Assembly: GCF_001307155.1 (NCBI RefSeq) | Contig: NZ_CP012830.1 | Location: 5,950,501 to 6,014,500, forward strand | Source of the DNA: Pseudomonas fluorescens | GTDB taxonomy: Bacteria > Pseudomonadota > Gammaproteobacteria > Pseudomonadales > Pseudomonadaceae | DNA: 64,000 nt | Direction of reading: 5' to 3' | Shown here: positions 15,604-24,370 of the stretch, in pieces | Layout: the number at the start of each line of letters is the position of its first letter | How positions within the stretch are numbered: the stretch's first letter is position 1 | The notes under the pieces: model-generated | Told to the model about the DNA's origin: nothing | Seen by the model: only the letters and a program-made list of their open reading frames with translations | The model's database searches: none | Position numbers and translations under genes: made by a program

Positions 15604-16203
15604 TCAAACCCCGTTGTCTTGGTCCATACGAAAATAGCCGGCCTGCAAGCGGTTGAAGTCCACCAGTTTTAGGCCCTCCAGATCCGCGACAGGCGCACCG
15701 GACAGTTCGGCAAACAACACCAGCTCGCGCTGCTCGTCATCGCCGCCCGCCTCACGATTCGCCGAACGAACGTCGCGAACGGTCGGGGAACGCATGGACA
15801 ACTTATCGACCGTTACGCCGTTGATTTCGCTCGGGCACGACAGCGTGACCATAACGTTATCGGTGGTGATCGACAGCCACGCCGGCATCGACGGCGAGTA
15901 ATCGGTATCAGGCGCCAGGCGCGAATAGGCCGCCTGTACACGGCGATAGTCCACCAGCTTCAGGCCTTCCAGATCCTTGATGCCTACCTCGGCCAAGCCC
16001 GCGAACAACGTCAGCTCACGCTGCTCTTCATCACCATTCGAGGCCCGGTCGGCCGCCCGCACTTCGCGCACGGCCGGGGCGCGCAAGGTCAACGTATCGA
16101 CCTTGATCCCATTGGCGGCACTTGGGCGCGAGAGCGTCACGACGGCGCGCTCAGGGGTGATCGAAAGCCATTCCGGCAGTTTCTTATCAGTTGCTTGAGT
16201 CAT
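15604..16203 (-). CDS. Tail assembly chaperone with internal tandem duplication
   Basis: A 199-residue protein made of two similar halves. The first runs PEWLSITPERAVVTLSRPSA to LKLVDYRRVQAAYSRL and the second PAWLSITTDNVMVTLSCPSE to LKLVDFNRLQAGYFRM. Each resembles the Mu gp41-type tail assembly family, which is normally a single unit of about 100 residues. It should bind the tape measure during tail assembly. It ends GGG GTT TGA, a possible shift site into the GpE-like frame. Confidence 0.8.
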   Translation of the reverse strand: MTQATDKKLPEWLSITPERAVVTLSRPSAANGIKVDTLTLRAPAVREVRAADRASNGDEEQRELTLFAGLAEVGIKDLEGLKLVDYRRVQAAYSRLAPDTDYSPSMPAWLSITTDNVMVTLSCPSEINGVTVDKLSMRSPTVRDVRSANREAGGDDEQRELVLFAELSGAPVADLEGLKLVDFNRLQAGYFRMDQDNGV

Positions 16204-16217
16204 CTGAATCTATTCCC

Positions 16218-16721
16218 TTAGAGGCCGAGTGCGCTGCGCACTTCGGCGAGCTGGTCTTTTCCGTCGATCACCTGAACGCCGGCGACCATGTCGACTTCGT
16301 ACATCAGGCGGCCGTCGATTTCGAGTTTGTAGTAGGCGACCGCAATCGCGTGCTTGATCTCGGCCGGATCGCCGGCCTTCCAGTCGCCCAGGTCGACCTC
16401 TTTGAGCCGGCCGCGCAAGGTGGCGACAACGGCAGTAATCGCCCCCTTCTGCCCCTTGAAAGCAGCCCGAAAAGTGGCATTGAAGGCCGAGCCATCGGCC
16501 AGGCCGGCGTGCTTCAGCGACTCACGGCGCACGCCCTTGGTGACAAAGGACGCCTCCATCTTTTCCAGGCCCTGATCCATCTCGATGGCACCGGCCATGC
16601 CGCCGGCACGATACTCGTCAGTCTTGGTGGTCAGCTTGGGCAGCGTCAGGCTTGGCACGTCGCCGGCAAAGCTCACCCCGTCGACAAACAGGTTGGTGTT
16701 AAACAAAGTTTGAGGAATCAT
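16218..16721 (-). CDS. FII: Major tail tube protein (FII)
   Basis: A 167-residue homologue of P2 FII (MIPQTLFNTNLFVDGVSFAG; LTLPKLTTKTDEYRAGGM; IKHAIAVAYYKLEIDGRLMY). It polymerises into the inner tube of the contractile tail. It lies just after the sheath gene, the normal pairing. Confidence 0.92.
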   Translation of the reverse strand: MIPQTLFNTNLFVDGVSFAGDVPSLTLPKLTTKTDEYRAGGMAGAIEMDQGLEKMEASFVTKGVRRESLKHAGLADGSAFNATFRAAFKGQKGAITAVVATLRGRLKEVDLGDWKAGDPAEIKHAIAVAYYKLEIDGRLMYEVDMVAGVQVIDGKDQLAEVRSALGL

Positions 16722-16733
16722 TGACTAGGCCCC

Positions 16734-17909
16734 TTAGGCTGCTTCAAGAACTTCGGTCATCCACTGTTCGGTGACTTCGAAAAGGAAAGTTGGGTTTTCG
16801 GCTGGCGGCACGTCGGTGAAGCGAATGCGCCAATAGACTTTGCCCTCGGCGATTTGGCTGGGCATGTTCAGCTCGGTGTCCGGGAACACTTCGAAGTTGA
16901 TAATCGCGCCCTGGGCTTTCAGGTCGCGCATGAACGCATCCAGACCGTTAGTCACATCACTGACGTAAGTCTTGGTGATCGAGCGGTCAACGGCCCACTT
17001 GTGACTGGCTTGCACGGCATCCATGAGGATGAACAGCGTGCGAACGCGGGTGACGAACGCCCATTTCGGATCGCTCGACAGCGTGCGGTTACCCCACAGG
17101 CGGTAGCCATCGTCGCGAATGAACGTCGCGATATTCGCGTTGTTCAGCAGGTTGGCCCGGCACGTCTCGTCGCCGTCCAGGTACTCGACGGCGCGGGTCG
17201 TGCCAGTGATGCCGGTTAACTCTTTGTTCGACGGCGACGCCCAAAAGCCGTATTCCGCATCAGTCCAGGCGAACAAGCCCGCCGCCCAGGCCGAACCCGG
17301 CGCATCGACCGTCTTGCTGAGGCCGGTGTCCCAGTACTGGACGCCCGGGTCGACCATGAACAGGTTGCGACTGCCGAAGTTCTCGGCGTAGGCCATGGCG
17401 GCCTCATCGGTGGTGCCTGGCCCGTCGATGATGCCGATGGCCCGCAGCTTCTGCGCCAGGCTGTCGAGCGCCGTAGCCACCGCTTGCGTGGCCGTATGGC
17501 CCGGCGCGATCAACAACCGCGGCTGGGCGTTGAACAAGCTTTTGCCGTCCAGCAAGGCCTGTAGGCCGGTACGCTGACCTGAGGCCAACACCCCGCCAAT
17601 GATCGCCGAGGTTTGCAGCGCGGCGTCTTCCAACTTGGGCACGCCGATGGCGACGATCACCGCCTTGGCTTTGGTATAGATTGCCTTACATGCCTTGGTG
17701 ATCGCCGAATCGGCACCGAAAGCGGCAATGGCTTCGCGCTCGGTGGTGATCAACTTCAGTTCGCCAGCCTTGGCGGTGCCACCCCCGAGAACGCCCGGGG
17801 TGAAGGTGTCGCAGAGGCCAATGATCGAAGACGACGGCAACGAAATGGTGCGCGCACCGGTCTTGACATCGGTGGTCGTAACGCCGTGAAAGAAACTCAT
17901 AAAGCTCAA
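16734..17909 (-). CDS. FI: Tail sheath protein (FI)
   Basis: A 391-residue contractile sheath protein. The N-terminus (FFHGVTTTDVKTGARTISLP, then SSIIGLCDTF) and later segments (SRNLFMVDPGVQYWDTG; YRLWGNRTLSSDPKWAFVTR) match the P2 FI family. It surrounds the tube and contracts at infection. Two terminator-like hairpins lie just upstream (17922-18006). Confidence 0.92.
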   Translation of the reverse strand: MSFMSFFHGVTTTDVKTGARTISLPSSSIIGLCDTFTPGVLGGGTAKAGELKLITTEREAIAAFGADSAITKACKAIYTKAKAVIVAIGVPKLEDAALQTSAIIGGVLASGQRTGLQALLDGKSLFNAQPRLLIAPGHTATQAVATALDSLAQKLRAIGIIDGPGTTDEAAMAYAENFGSRNLFMVDPGVQYWDTGLSKTVDAPGSAWAAGLFAWTDAEYGFWASPSNKELTGITGTTRAVEYLDGDETCRANLLNNANIATFIRDDGYRLWGNRTLSSDPKWAFVTRVRTLFILMDAVQASHKWAVDRSITKTYVSDVTNGLDAFMRDLKAQGAIINFEVFPDTELNMPSQIAEGKVYWRIRFTDVPPAENPTFLFEVTEQWMTEVLEAA

Positions 17910-17921
17910 TCTCCAGAAACG

Positions 17922-17945
17922 AAAAAGCCCCGCATAAGCGAGGCT
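17922..17945 (-). terminator. Terminator-like hairpin upstream of the sheath gene
   Basis: AGCC-C-CGC and GCG-A-GGCT pair with one mismatch around ATAA; a T-run follows on the coding (minus) strand. Confidence 0.5.
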
Positions 17946-17980
17946 GTGAGGGGTGTTTGTGTTACGCGTAACGGGAAAGA

Positions 17981-18006
17981 AAACGCCCCGTCAGTGCGGG
18001 GCGTTT
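17981..18006 (-). terminator. Terminator after the fibre-assembly gene
   Basis: AAACGCCCCG-TCAGTG-CGGGGCGTTT is a perfect ten-base stem with T-rich sequence following on the minus strand. It overlaps the stop of the fibre-assembly gene by two bases. Confidence 0.7.
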
Positions 18007-18466
18007 ATTGGAGCTGACCAGCCAGCCAGAGAAGCGTCGGCGGGCGGTGTTCAATCAACGGAAACTCTCCCGCTTCCGGCCAGTTGCGCAGCGCTCGGCG
18101 GTACGCCTGAAGCTCGGTGTACTGCGCGGCCGTCAATGTAGGCTCTACGCCCTCTTCCAACTCATCACGGTGGCGCGTCACCACACCATCGGTTTCAGAT
18201 AGGCGCTGATCCCGCCAAACCCGCTCGGCAGCAGCCAACTCTTCTTCACTGGGCGGCGGTGGATCTATGGCAATCGGATAGCCATCGGCGTCAGGAACGA
18301 TCAACCTCCCATTATTTTGGGCGGACACTAACTCGGCGTGCTGCTCGTCCGTAATTTCCTTTGCGCCTTCTGGAATTGTGCAGTCAGGACTTCCGATTTC
18401 TCCGTGGCGGACAGAATCAAAAAAACCACCCCGTGTATCGTTGATACGACAGTAGTACTTAGCCAT
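18005..18466 (-). CDS. Tail fibre assembly protein
   Basis: A 153-residue protein of the Caudovirales tail-fibre assembly type. The N-terminus is MAKYYCRINDTRGGFFDS. The middle has DADGYPIAIDPPPPSEEELA and the C-terminus the usual LTAAQYTELQAYRRALRNWP. It acts as a chaperone for fibre tips. It starts 3 bp after the fibre gene stop. Confidence 0.88.
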   Translation of the reverse strand: MAKYYCRINDTRGGFFDSVRHGEIGSPDCTIPEGAKEITDEQHAELVSAQNNGRLIVPDADGYPIAIDPPPPSEEELAAAERVWRDQRLSETDGVVTRHRDELEEGVEPTLTAAQYTELQAYRRALRNWPEAGEFPLIEHRPPTLLWLAGQLQ

Positions 18467-18469
18467 TTA

Positions 18470-20002
18470 TTAAAACCCTATCGCAATATAATCAAGAAGA
18501 TAGTTAGTGTTAGATCCTCTCTGAAGTGTTGCACCGGACTTATCCCGACCGATATGCGTATAAGCGGCAGCCGTTCCACTCCACCCCGTTAAAATCAGGG
18601 CGATACAAGCCACCGGAAATGACACGGGAAACGTTAATGGTAAAGATGCGGCAGTCGATACGTTGTTGATGTTTCCTACCTTAATCGACAAGCCAGGGAG
18701 TTGCTGACTTGCGGCAGAAACCCCAAGAACTGACGCGAAGTCTGCGTTACTCCCCAGATCAGCTGTTGAATTGACGATTTGCCAGGTTCCTACCCCAGCA
18801 GCAATGAGAATTAGGCTCTGCCCGAGCTTCACTGCAAAGGTTGAAAGGGCGCTGCCGAGCGGGCTGTTAATGCTTGCCCCAGCCCCAGCCGCCAGCGTCA
18901 CCCCAACACTGGTGGTAAAGATGAGAACCGCCACACCATTAGGCACGCCAAGGCTGGCCGGGGTAGGTAGTGTCAACGTCAGTGAGGCAGCGGAAGGCCA
19001 GATCGCCTTGCCGATATCGGCTACTGTGAGGCTTCTGGATGCCGGAAATGGGGAAAACCCGGAAAGGCTTCCCAGCGCCCGCTGTACGAACTCGGTGGTC
19101 GCCAACAATTGCGAGCTATTGAACTGCGGCGGCGTGTTCGCCGTGGGGTTGATCAGCGCCGGCGAATTGATCGGCGCAAAACCCTGGGTCACGTTCTGGA
19201 ACGTCAACGGCGTAGTGCCCAGGACAATCACCCCATCCGTGACCAACTGCCAACGCGTGTCGGCCAGCGTGGTGCCCTGCTCGACCGAAACTAGCAGCGC
19301 CGAGGTCACTTCGGCATTGCTGTCGGCATCCGCCGCACGAGCCCACACGCCAGCCGCCGCGATGTACAGGCCGTTGTCCTTGGCGACGGCTTGGTTTTTC
19401 ACCAACACCCGATCACCGGCCGCTAACACAACGCCATCAATGGTCAGCAGGCCCGCCAGCGCGATGTTGGCCGTGGTGGCCACCCGCACCGACTGTTTGA
19501 TGTCGAGCTTGTACAGCTCTTCCATGATTCGCATTTCGACGAACTCGCGGGTAGCCAACACCACGGACGGGTCAATCTTGAGCGTGATGTTGCCGGTGCT
19601 GGACACAATGAAATTCATCCGCACCACTTGGGTACGGCCGGAGCCTTGCGACAGGACCGGCTTGAAACTCGGCGCACAGTTGGCCACCGCCACCAGATCC
19701 CCGTCCGCGTCGTACAGACCGATTTCGCGAATCCAGTGCCCGCCCTCGTCGGCCGGGATAATTTGCTCGGCGATGATCACCGCCGGGTTGATCGGGTCAA
19801 CCCGGACCTGATTCAGTGGACGGCGGCGCCATTCGTTGATCAGTTTGGTTTGCGCGGCGCTGGGGATAGGGTCGGTGTTGTTGGCATCACCCACGCCCAT
19901 TTCGGTGAACTTCCAGGGAATGCCGAGCGCGTCGGCGTTCGCCTGCTTGGCCATCCCCACGTTCGTAAGGATCGCGAAAAACTGCGAGTTCTGATCAATC
20001 AT
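18470..20002 (-). CDS. Tail fibre protein
   Basis: A 510-residue fibre. The N-terminal 150 residues match the DUF3751 baseplate-attachment domain (FAILTNVGMAKQANADALGI; DEGGHWIREIGLYDADGDLV). A repetitive shaft region follows with a TTEFVQRALG element. The C-terminus is Ser/Ala/Gly-rich and should hold the receptor-binding tip. It overlaps the I gene by four bases. Confidence 0.87.
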   Translation of the reverse strand: MIDQNSQFFAILTNVGMAKQANADALGIPWKFTEMGVGDANNTDPIPSAAQTKLINEWRRRPLNQVRVDPINPAVIIAEQIIPADEGGHWIREIGLYDADGDLVAVANCAPSFKPVLSQGSGRTQVVRMNFIVSSTGNITLKIDPSVVLATREFVEMRIMEELYKLDIKQSVRVATTANIALAGLLTIDGVVLAAGDRVLVKNQAVAKDNGLYIAAAGVWARAADADSNAEVTSALLVSVEQGTTLADTRWQLVTDGVIVLGTTPLTFQNVTQGFAPINSPALINPTANTPPQFNSSQLLATTEFVQRALGSLSGFSPFPASRSLTVADIGKAIWPSAASLTLTLPTPASLGVPNGVAVLIFTTSVGVTLAAGAGASINSPLGSALSTFAVKLGQSLILIAAGVGTWQIVNSTADLGSNADFASVLGVSAASQQLPGLSIKVGNINNVSTAASLPLTFPVSFPVACIALILTGWSGTAAAYTHIGRDKSGATLQRGSNTNYLLDYIAIGF

Positions 20003-20604
20003 GAATAAATGTCCAGGGTGTCTATGGAGTGTTCGCGCCCGACCACGCCGATAGTCCCGGTGACCTCGATGTCACGCATGACCGGCGGGTAAACGTCGAT
20101 TTCATCGCCCTCGTACAGGGCGACACTGATATTCAAAGCGCCTTGAGTTTCGAGGCTGATCGCCAGCCCCGTCAGGTGCCGCGTGACGGGCTTGGCGTCG
20201 TCAATCAGGCGCTCAAGCTCCTGATACATTTCTTCGGTGATACCGGTGTCGAGAACGCCGACCTTTAGCGCGAAGGTGCCGGGGATGCCTTCCGGCACCG
20301 TCTTGAACCACTCGATAATCTCAATCAGGTAGCCCAGGGGCTCGACCACACGGCGCAGCGCGCCGATGGTCCCCTTGTGGGCATGGATGTAGTAAGAGGC
20401 CTTGATGGCGGCGCGCTTGGTCGCCTCGGTCCATCGGTAGTCCCAGCGATCCACCGACCACGCCCACGCCAGATGCGGCAGCAAATGCACCGGGCAGGTA
20501 TCGGCGTTGTAGAGGTCGCGCAGCGGGATAATCGTCTTCTCGAAAAACGCGGCCTCCATGGCCCGTTCCAGTTGCGTGCTGTTGATCGGCAGTAGGCTTT
20601 TCAT
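19999..20604 (-). CDS. I: Baseplate protein I
   Basis: A 201-residue P2 gpI-type protein (RDLYNADTCPVHLLPHLAWA, then WSVDRWDYRWTEATKRAAI). It joins baseplate wedges to fibres. The gene lies between J and the fibre in conserved order. Confidence 0.9.
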   Translation of the reverse strand: MKSLLPINSTQLERAMEAAFFEKTIIPLRDLYNADTCPVHLLPHLAWAWSVDRWDYRWTEATKRAAIKASYYIHAHKGTIGALRRVVEPLGYLIEIIEWFKTVPEGIPGTFALKVGVLDTGITEEMYQELERLIDDAKPVTRHLTGLAISLETQGALNISVALYEGDEIDVYPPVMRDIEVTGTIGVVGREHSIDTLDIYS

Positions 20605-20605
20605 G

Positions 20606-21487
20606 TCAGCCCGCCAGCGTCACGGTGTAGCCCGTACAGAACGCCGCCTGGGACTTGGTCGGGGCCAGGTCCTGCCAGCCGACCAGCTCAACCCGGGAGA
20701 CGCCGGCAACGTGCAACTGAGCGTCTACGCCGGACCGTGCCACCTCAACGCCCAGCCTTCTGCGCGGATTGATCCAGGCCGCCAATCGGCTTTTCGCCTC
20801 GACCAAACTGGCATCTGCTTCGGGGCCGGCGCTGGCCATGTGCAAAATCGCGTTGATTTGGTAGCGGATCACTTGCGCGCTCTGCACCGTCACCCGATCC
20901 CCCACCGGCCGTACGTCGTCGTCATTCAGCGCAGCCGCCACCGTGGCCAACAGCTCCGGCGGTGCCACACCTTCCCCATCCAAACCCAGCACCGTTACCG
21001 TAACGTAACAAGGCGCCGGGCTTTCGGCCGTGGCATCCGCCACTAACCCCGAGGCGTTACGCGCGTGCAGGATGTAGCTGTTACGCGGGCCGGCCGTGGT
21101 CAGCCCCTCATAGGCCAACTGGATACGCTCCCGAAACGGGTCGTCATCCTCCTTGACCTCCGGCACCGGTGGCACCGCCAACAGATCCGCGGCTTGAATG
21201 ACCAGGCGCTTGAGATTGACGTTGGCCCCCAAGTGATCGAGGTCGCCGCGTATGGCATGCGCCAGAAGCTGCGCCTTGGCCGCATCGTTGACCCGGGCGC
21301 GGTTGCCAACCTTGTTGTAAGCAGCGACCTCCAGCACCTTAACCACCGGATCACTTTCAAGTGCAGCGGTCCAGTTGCCCCCCATGTACCCGCGAAAAAC
21401 CCCCAGCCCTTCCTGATACACCTCTTCGAAGTCCAGAGGCTCCAACACGGTCGGCGCCGGTAACGACGACAGATCCACGATACTCAT
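20606..21487 (-). CDS. J: Baseplate protein J
   Basis: A 293-residue P2 gpJ-type wedge protein (DLSSLPAPTVLEPLDFEEVY; LLAHAIRGDLDHLGANVNLK; GPRNSYILHARNASGLVADA). I start it at ATG 21487 (MSIVDLSS), which overlaps the W stop by four bases; the open frame upstream does not look like J. Confidence 0.9.
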   Translation of the reverse strand: MSIVDLSSLPAPTVLEPLDFEEVYQEGLGVFRGYMGGNWTAALESDPVVKVLEVAAYNKVGNRARVNDAAKAQLLAHAIRGDLDHLGANVNLKRLVIQAADLLAVPPVPEVKEDDDPFRERIQLAYEGLTTAGPRNSYILHARNASGLVADATAESPAPCYVTVTVLGLDGEGVAPPELLATVAAALNDDDVRPVGDRVTVQSAQVIRYQINAILHMASAGPEADASLVEAKSRLAAWINPRRRLGVEVARSGVDAQLHVAGVSRVELVGWQDLAPTKSQAAFCTGYTVTLAG

Positions 21488-21810
21488 ACGGCTACCTCCA
21501 GCGTGACGCCGTCGCCCCGGTACTGCCCGACGATCTTCAGGTTGATTTGCCCGCCGATAACGGAAAGGACGCGCACTTGATCCAGTTTCAAACGCGGCTC
21601 CCAACGCCCCAGGGCGCGAGCGACTTCAGCCTGTACGGCGCTTTTCCAGCCCTCGTTAACGGGCAAGTCAACAAACCGCCGGAGCTTGCTGCCGTACTCC
21701 GGCCGATGCCGGCGGCTGCCCAACGGCGTGCCCAAAATGTCTGTAACGGATTGGCGCAAGTGCGCGATGCCGGAAATGGGTAGGCCGGTGTGGCGATCCA
21801 TTCCGATCAT
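21484..21810 (-). CDS. W: Baseplate protein W
   Basis: A 108-residue gpW/gp25-like baseplate protein (HLRQSVTDILGTPLGSRRHR, then PEYGSKL) of the lysozyme-related wedge family. It nucleates sheath assembly. A second ATG at 21801 is possible. Confidence 0.9.
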   Translation of the reverse strand: MIGMDRHTGLPISGIAHLRQSVTDILGTPLGSRRHRPEYGSKLRRFVDLPVNEGWKSAVQAEVARALGRWEPRLKLDQVRVLSVIGGQINLKIVGQYRGDGVTLEVAV

Positions 21811-21815
21811 CTACA

Positions 21816-22043
21816 TCACTCCTTGAGCGCTTCGAATTCTTCGTTGGCTTTCAGGAACTTGACGGCATCAAGGTCGGACACCGGAACCTCTACAACCGCC
21901 TTGCTCACCGGCAAGGTGCGGTCGGTACCGGGAACGATCAGCAGCCGCGACGTATAGACCTTGTCGCGGAACCTCAGCAGCTCCGGGGCACCCTCAGGGG
22001 TCACCTGCTCATCGGTGGCAGGTGTTGCGGCGGTCTTGGCCAT
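21816..22043 (-). CDS. Small hypothetical tail-region protein
   Basis: A 75-residue acidic protein (start MAKTAATPATDEQVTPEG, end KFLKANEEFEALKE) between V and W. I do not recognise a function; small proteins occur at this point in related tail modules. Start ATG 22043 is chosen over an upstream ATG at 22076 that lies inside the terminator hairpin. Confidence 0.6.
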   Translation of the reverse strand: MAKTAATPATDEQVTPEGAPELLRFRDKVYTSRLLIVPGTDRTLPVSKAVVEVPVSDLDAVKFLKANEEFEALKE

Positions 22044-22063
22044 GTCTCTTTTCTCCAGGCATG

Positions 22064-22086
22064 AAAAAGCCCGCACTAGGCGGGCT
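22064..22086 (-). terminator. Terminator after the V gene
   Basis: AGCCCGC-ACTAG-GCGGGCT, with a T-run on the minus strand, lies between V and the small gene. The baseplate and tail genes beyond it need readthrough or another promoter. Confidence 0.65.
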
Positions 22087-22100
22087 GTCGTGGGTTGAAA

Positions 22101-22664
22101 TTAATGCGTGTGGTGGTTGCTGTTGCCACCGGCGTCGATGATCGCGCCGGCACTGGTGATGCCTTTCGTGACGTGTAACGCACCGTCGATCAGCACCGCT
22201 GCTTTCAGGTTGATATTCCCGGTCGTTACGGTAACGGCGCTATCGCTTACGACCGCTTCCGTGCTGGCGACTTTGATGGTCACCGTGCCGCTCGGCAGGG
22301 TGATGCTGTAGCTCTTGGCCTGCCAGTCGTAAATGAGCGACCCGCCATCATCAAACCGCCAAACCTCCACATGGTCGCGGTTATCCGGCGGCGAGCCAGC
22401 ATTACCGTACAGGCCCGGGATAAACGTGCCTTGTGATACGTCACCACTGACACTGACCAACGTCCCCTGCTCGCCCATGGACGGCGCCCGCCAGTGCCTG
22501 GCCTTGCCGGCGGCGATGCTGTGCCAGCGCACCCAGGCGCTGGTCCACTCACCATCCGAGACGCGACACGCTGGCGGGGAGGCGGACAGGTCTAAGCCGA
22601 CCACATAACAATCCTTGACCACTCCCGCGAGCATGCGGTCATGCTGGGCGCTTACATAACTCAC
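22101..22664 (-). CDS. V: Baseplate assembly protein V (tail spike)
   Basis: A 187-residue P2 gpV/Mu gp45-type protein. It has an OB-like segment (WHSIAAGKARHWRAPSMGEQ, then GTLVSVSGDVSQGTFIPGLY) and a C-terminal beta-helical part ending in GGNSNHHTH, where histidines typically bind iron at the spike tip. It pierces the outer membrane. Confidence 0.9.
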   Translation of the reverse strand: MSYVSAQHDRMLAGVVKDCYVVGLDLSASPPACRVSDGEWTSAWVRWHSIAAGKARHWRAPSMGEQGTLVSVSGDVSQGTFIPGLYGNAGSPPDNRDHVEVWRFDDGGSLIYDWQAKSYSITLPSGTVTIKVASTEAVVSDSAVTVTTGNINLKAAVLIDGALHVTKGITSAGAIIDAGGNSNHHTH

Positions 22665-23173
22665 TGCAGATCCTCCGGGTTAAATGAGCCGTCGCCCGGG
22701 GCGATGTCAATTACCAGCGAGCCAGGCGGCTCCTCCGGCCATGGCCATTGCTCGGCACCGAGGTAAATCTGCTGCGTCCACTCCACCAGCCAGACGGTGT
22801 AGCCATCTAGTGCCGGCTGGGTCCAGTCCTGCTGCGCTTGTACGAACTCGGCGGGATCGACCGGCAACCCCCACGTCTGTGCGCGCAGCAACACGGCGAG
22901 CTGGGTCGCCAATTGCACTGCCTGCCGTTGATGGTGCAGCTTGATCGGGTCGACGATGATGCGCGCCTCGAACTTGCACACCAACGTGGTTTCGCCGGTA
23001 CCAATGTCGGGACCTGGCTCGATCTCGGCCAGCTCCAGAAACACCGCCGGCAACGCAACGCGGTCCGAAATGTTCGGCCATACCGTCACGGCCTGCACGC
23101 CTGGCAGATGGGTCGTCAGATGTTGTTCAACAGCCTGATAAAGCTGGTCCAGGCTCAAAGGCTCGTCAGACAT
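22661..23173 (-). CDS. Conserved tail-joining region protein
   Basis: A 170-residue protein (LYQAVEQHLTTHLPGVQAVT; RVALPAVFLELAEIEPGPD) with a fold reminiscent of tail terminator or Mu gp37-type proteins. It overlaps neighbours on both sides (four and eight bases). Its place between the gpZ-like and V genes suggests tail completion. The assignment is by position. Confidence 0.5.
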   Translation of the reverse strand: MSDEPLSLDQLYQAVEQHLTTHLPGVQAVTVWPNISDRVALPAVFLELAEIEPGPDIGTGETTLVCKFEARIIVDPIKLHHQRQAVQLATQLAVLLRAQTWGLPVDPAEFVQAQQDWTQPALDGYTVWLVEWTQQIYLGAEQWPWPEEPPGSLVIDIAPGDGSFNPEDLQ

Positions 23174-23831
23174 TGCCTATCCTCTTGAGGTACTTCTGCA
23201 ACTCAAAGTTGAGTTCCTGTTTCAGGATCTCCAGCAGACGTTCATCGGCCTTTTGAACCCAGCTTTCAAAATGCGGTCGGGCCTGTTCCAGGGAAACCTT
23301 GGCCTTGGCCAGTGGGAACCGACTGTCATGTTCGGCAATCCAGCCCGAACTCGCCCCACCTCGCGCACTCACCGTGCTGTCGGGGTAGTCGTCGGTATTG
23401 AAATGCTTGCTTGCCGTACGAATCCAGATGTCCGCACTGTTGCCATAGACCTTCTTGTAGAAGGCCCCCTGATAACGTCGACCCGCCACAGATACGCCGG
23501 AGTTGCTCTGCCGTGCCCGACCGATCCGACTCGCCTCAATGGCATTGAGACCGAACCACAGCTTGCCGCTCATAGCGCCGCCGATGACCGGGTAAGCACG
23601 CAACCGCTTACGTACGGCCGCCACGGCGATCCGTTCCTGCCGACCGACAGCGCGGGCAATGTGCGTACGCAGCCAACCCAGAGTTTTGTTGATCGCTCGA
23701 CGCTGGGCAACGGCAGCCGCCTTCGGCACTAACTTGGCAAAGTCCTGGAACGCTTGCAGATCCGCTGCAGAAGTTTGCAGCGAGATCATTCCGCCGCTGG
23801 CCGAAGACTTGAAATGACTGCCGACGCTCAT
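23166..23831 (-). CDS. Z: Minor tail protein Z-like
   Basis: A 221-residue basic protein matching lambda gpZ-type proteins (VAQRRAINKTLGWLRTHIAR; AVGRQERIAVAAVRKRLRAY). gpZ acts in head-tail joining. In this mosaic it marks the border between the lambda-type head and the P2-type tail. Confidence 0.75.
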   Translation of the reverse strand: MSVGSHFKSSASGGMISLQTSAADLQAFQDFAKLVPKAAAVAQRRAINKTLGWLRTHIARAVGRQERIAVAAVRKRLRAYPVIGGAMSGKLWFGLNAIEASRIGRARQSNSGVSVAGRRYQGAFYKKVYGNSADIWIRTASKHFNTDDYPDSTVSARGGASSGWIAEHDSRFPLAKAKVSLEQARPHFESWVQKADERLLEILKQELNFELQKYLKRIGNV

Positions 23832-24142
23832 GCCTTCGCCCTCAATAGCAACGCCACCCAGCCGGTGCCGTCCGGTTCTAGTTTCACCAGGTCATAGGCG
23901 CCGCCACCGTCCTGCACCGGCAGGTCGATGACCACCAACTGACCCGGATCAATCCCTGCGGCATCGCTGACGCGGACCTCGAACTGCGGCTCCCGCAGCG
24001 CCGTGTTGATGCGCCCCATGCGCGGCTGCAGCCAGGGTGCCGAAAAAAAGCCGGCAATCTCGCGACCGCCGACTCGCCCAACGTCGCCCAGGCCATCCAA
24101 CACCAGGGCGTCCATGTCGTCGCTCAACTCCCGAAAGCGCAC
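23828..24142 (-). CDS. Head-tail joining protein (FII-like of lambda)
   Basis: A 104-residue protein (REIAGFFSAPWLQPRMGRIN; DPGQLVVIDLPVQDGGGAYD) that resembles the lambda gpFII head-tail attachment family in size and pattern. It follows the capsid genes as in lambda. Confidence 0.6.
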   Translation of the reverse strand: MRFRELSDDMDALVLDGLGDVGRVGGREIAGFFSAPWLQPRMGRINTALREPQFEVRVSDAAGIDPGQLVVIDLPVQDGGGAYDLVKLEPDGTGWVALLLRAKA

Positions 24143-24144
24143 GA

Positions 24145-24369
24145 TTACGCACCGTCGTCAGAGCTGTCGTCGGTATCACCGGCACGGCCCCGAGTTTCAC
24201 GCAGCAGCTGCTGCGCCAGTGGTTCCTTGATCGGAACGATGCGACCCTCAGCGATCAATGCGTCCGCCACCTCCTTGTTTGGTGGGGTGTACGGTTCGCC
24301 CTTCACCACCACGGTGCGGCCATCCTGCACGCAACCGTCGATCACCAGGAACTCGGCTTTTTTGGCCAT
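24145..24369 (-). CDS. Small head-region protein
   Basis: A 74-residue acidic protein (EFLVIDGCVQDGRTVVVKGE; ADALIAEGRIVPI). It sits where lambda encodes FI (a packaging accessory), but no clear homology is visible. It starts 1 bp after the capsid gene stop. Confidence 0.5.
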   Translation of the reverse strand: MAKKAEFLVIDGCVQDGRTVVVKGEPYTPPNKEVADALIAEGRIVPIKEPLAQQLLRETRGRAGDTDDSSDDGA

Positions 24370-24370
24370 G

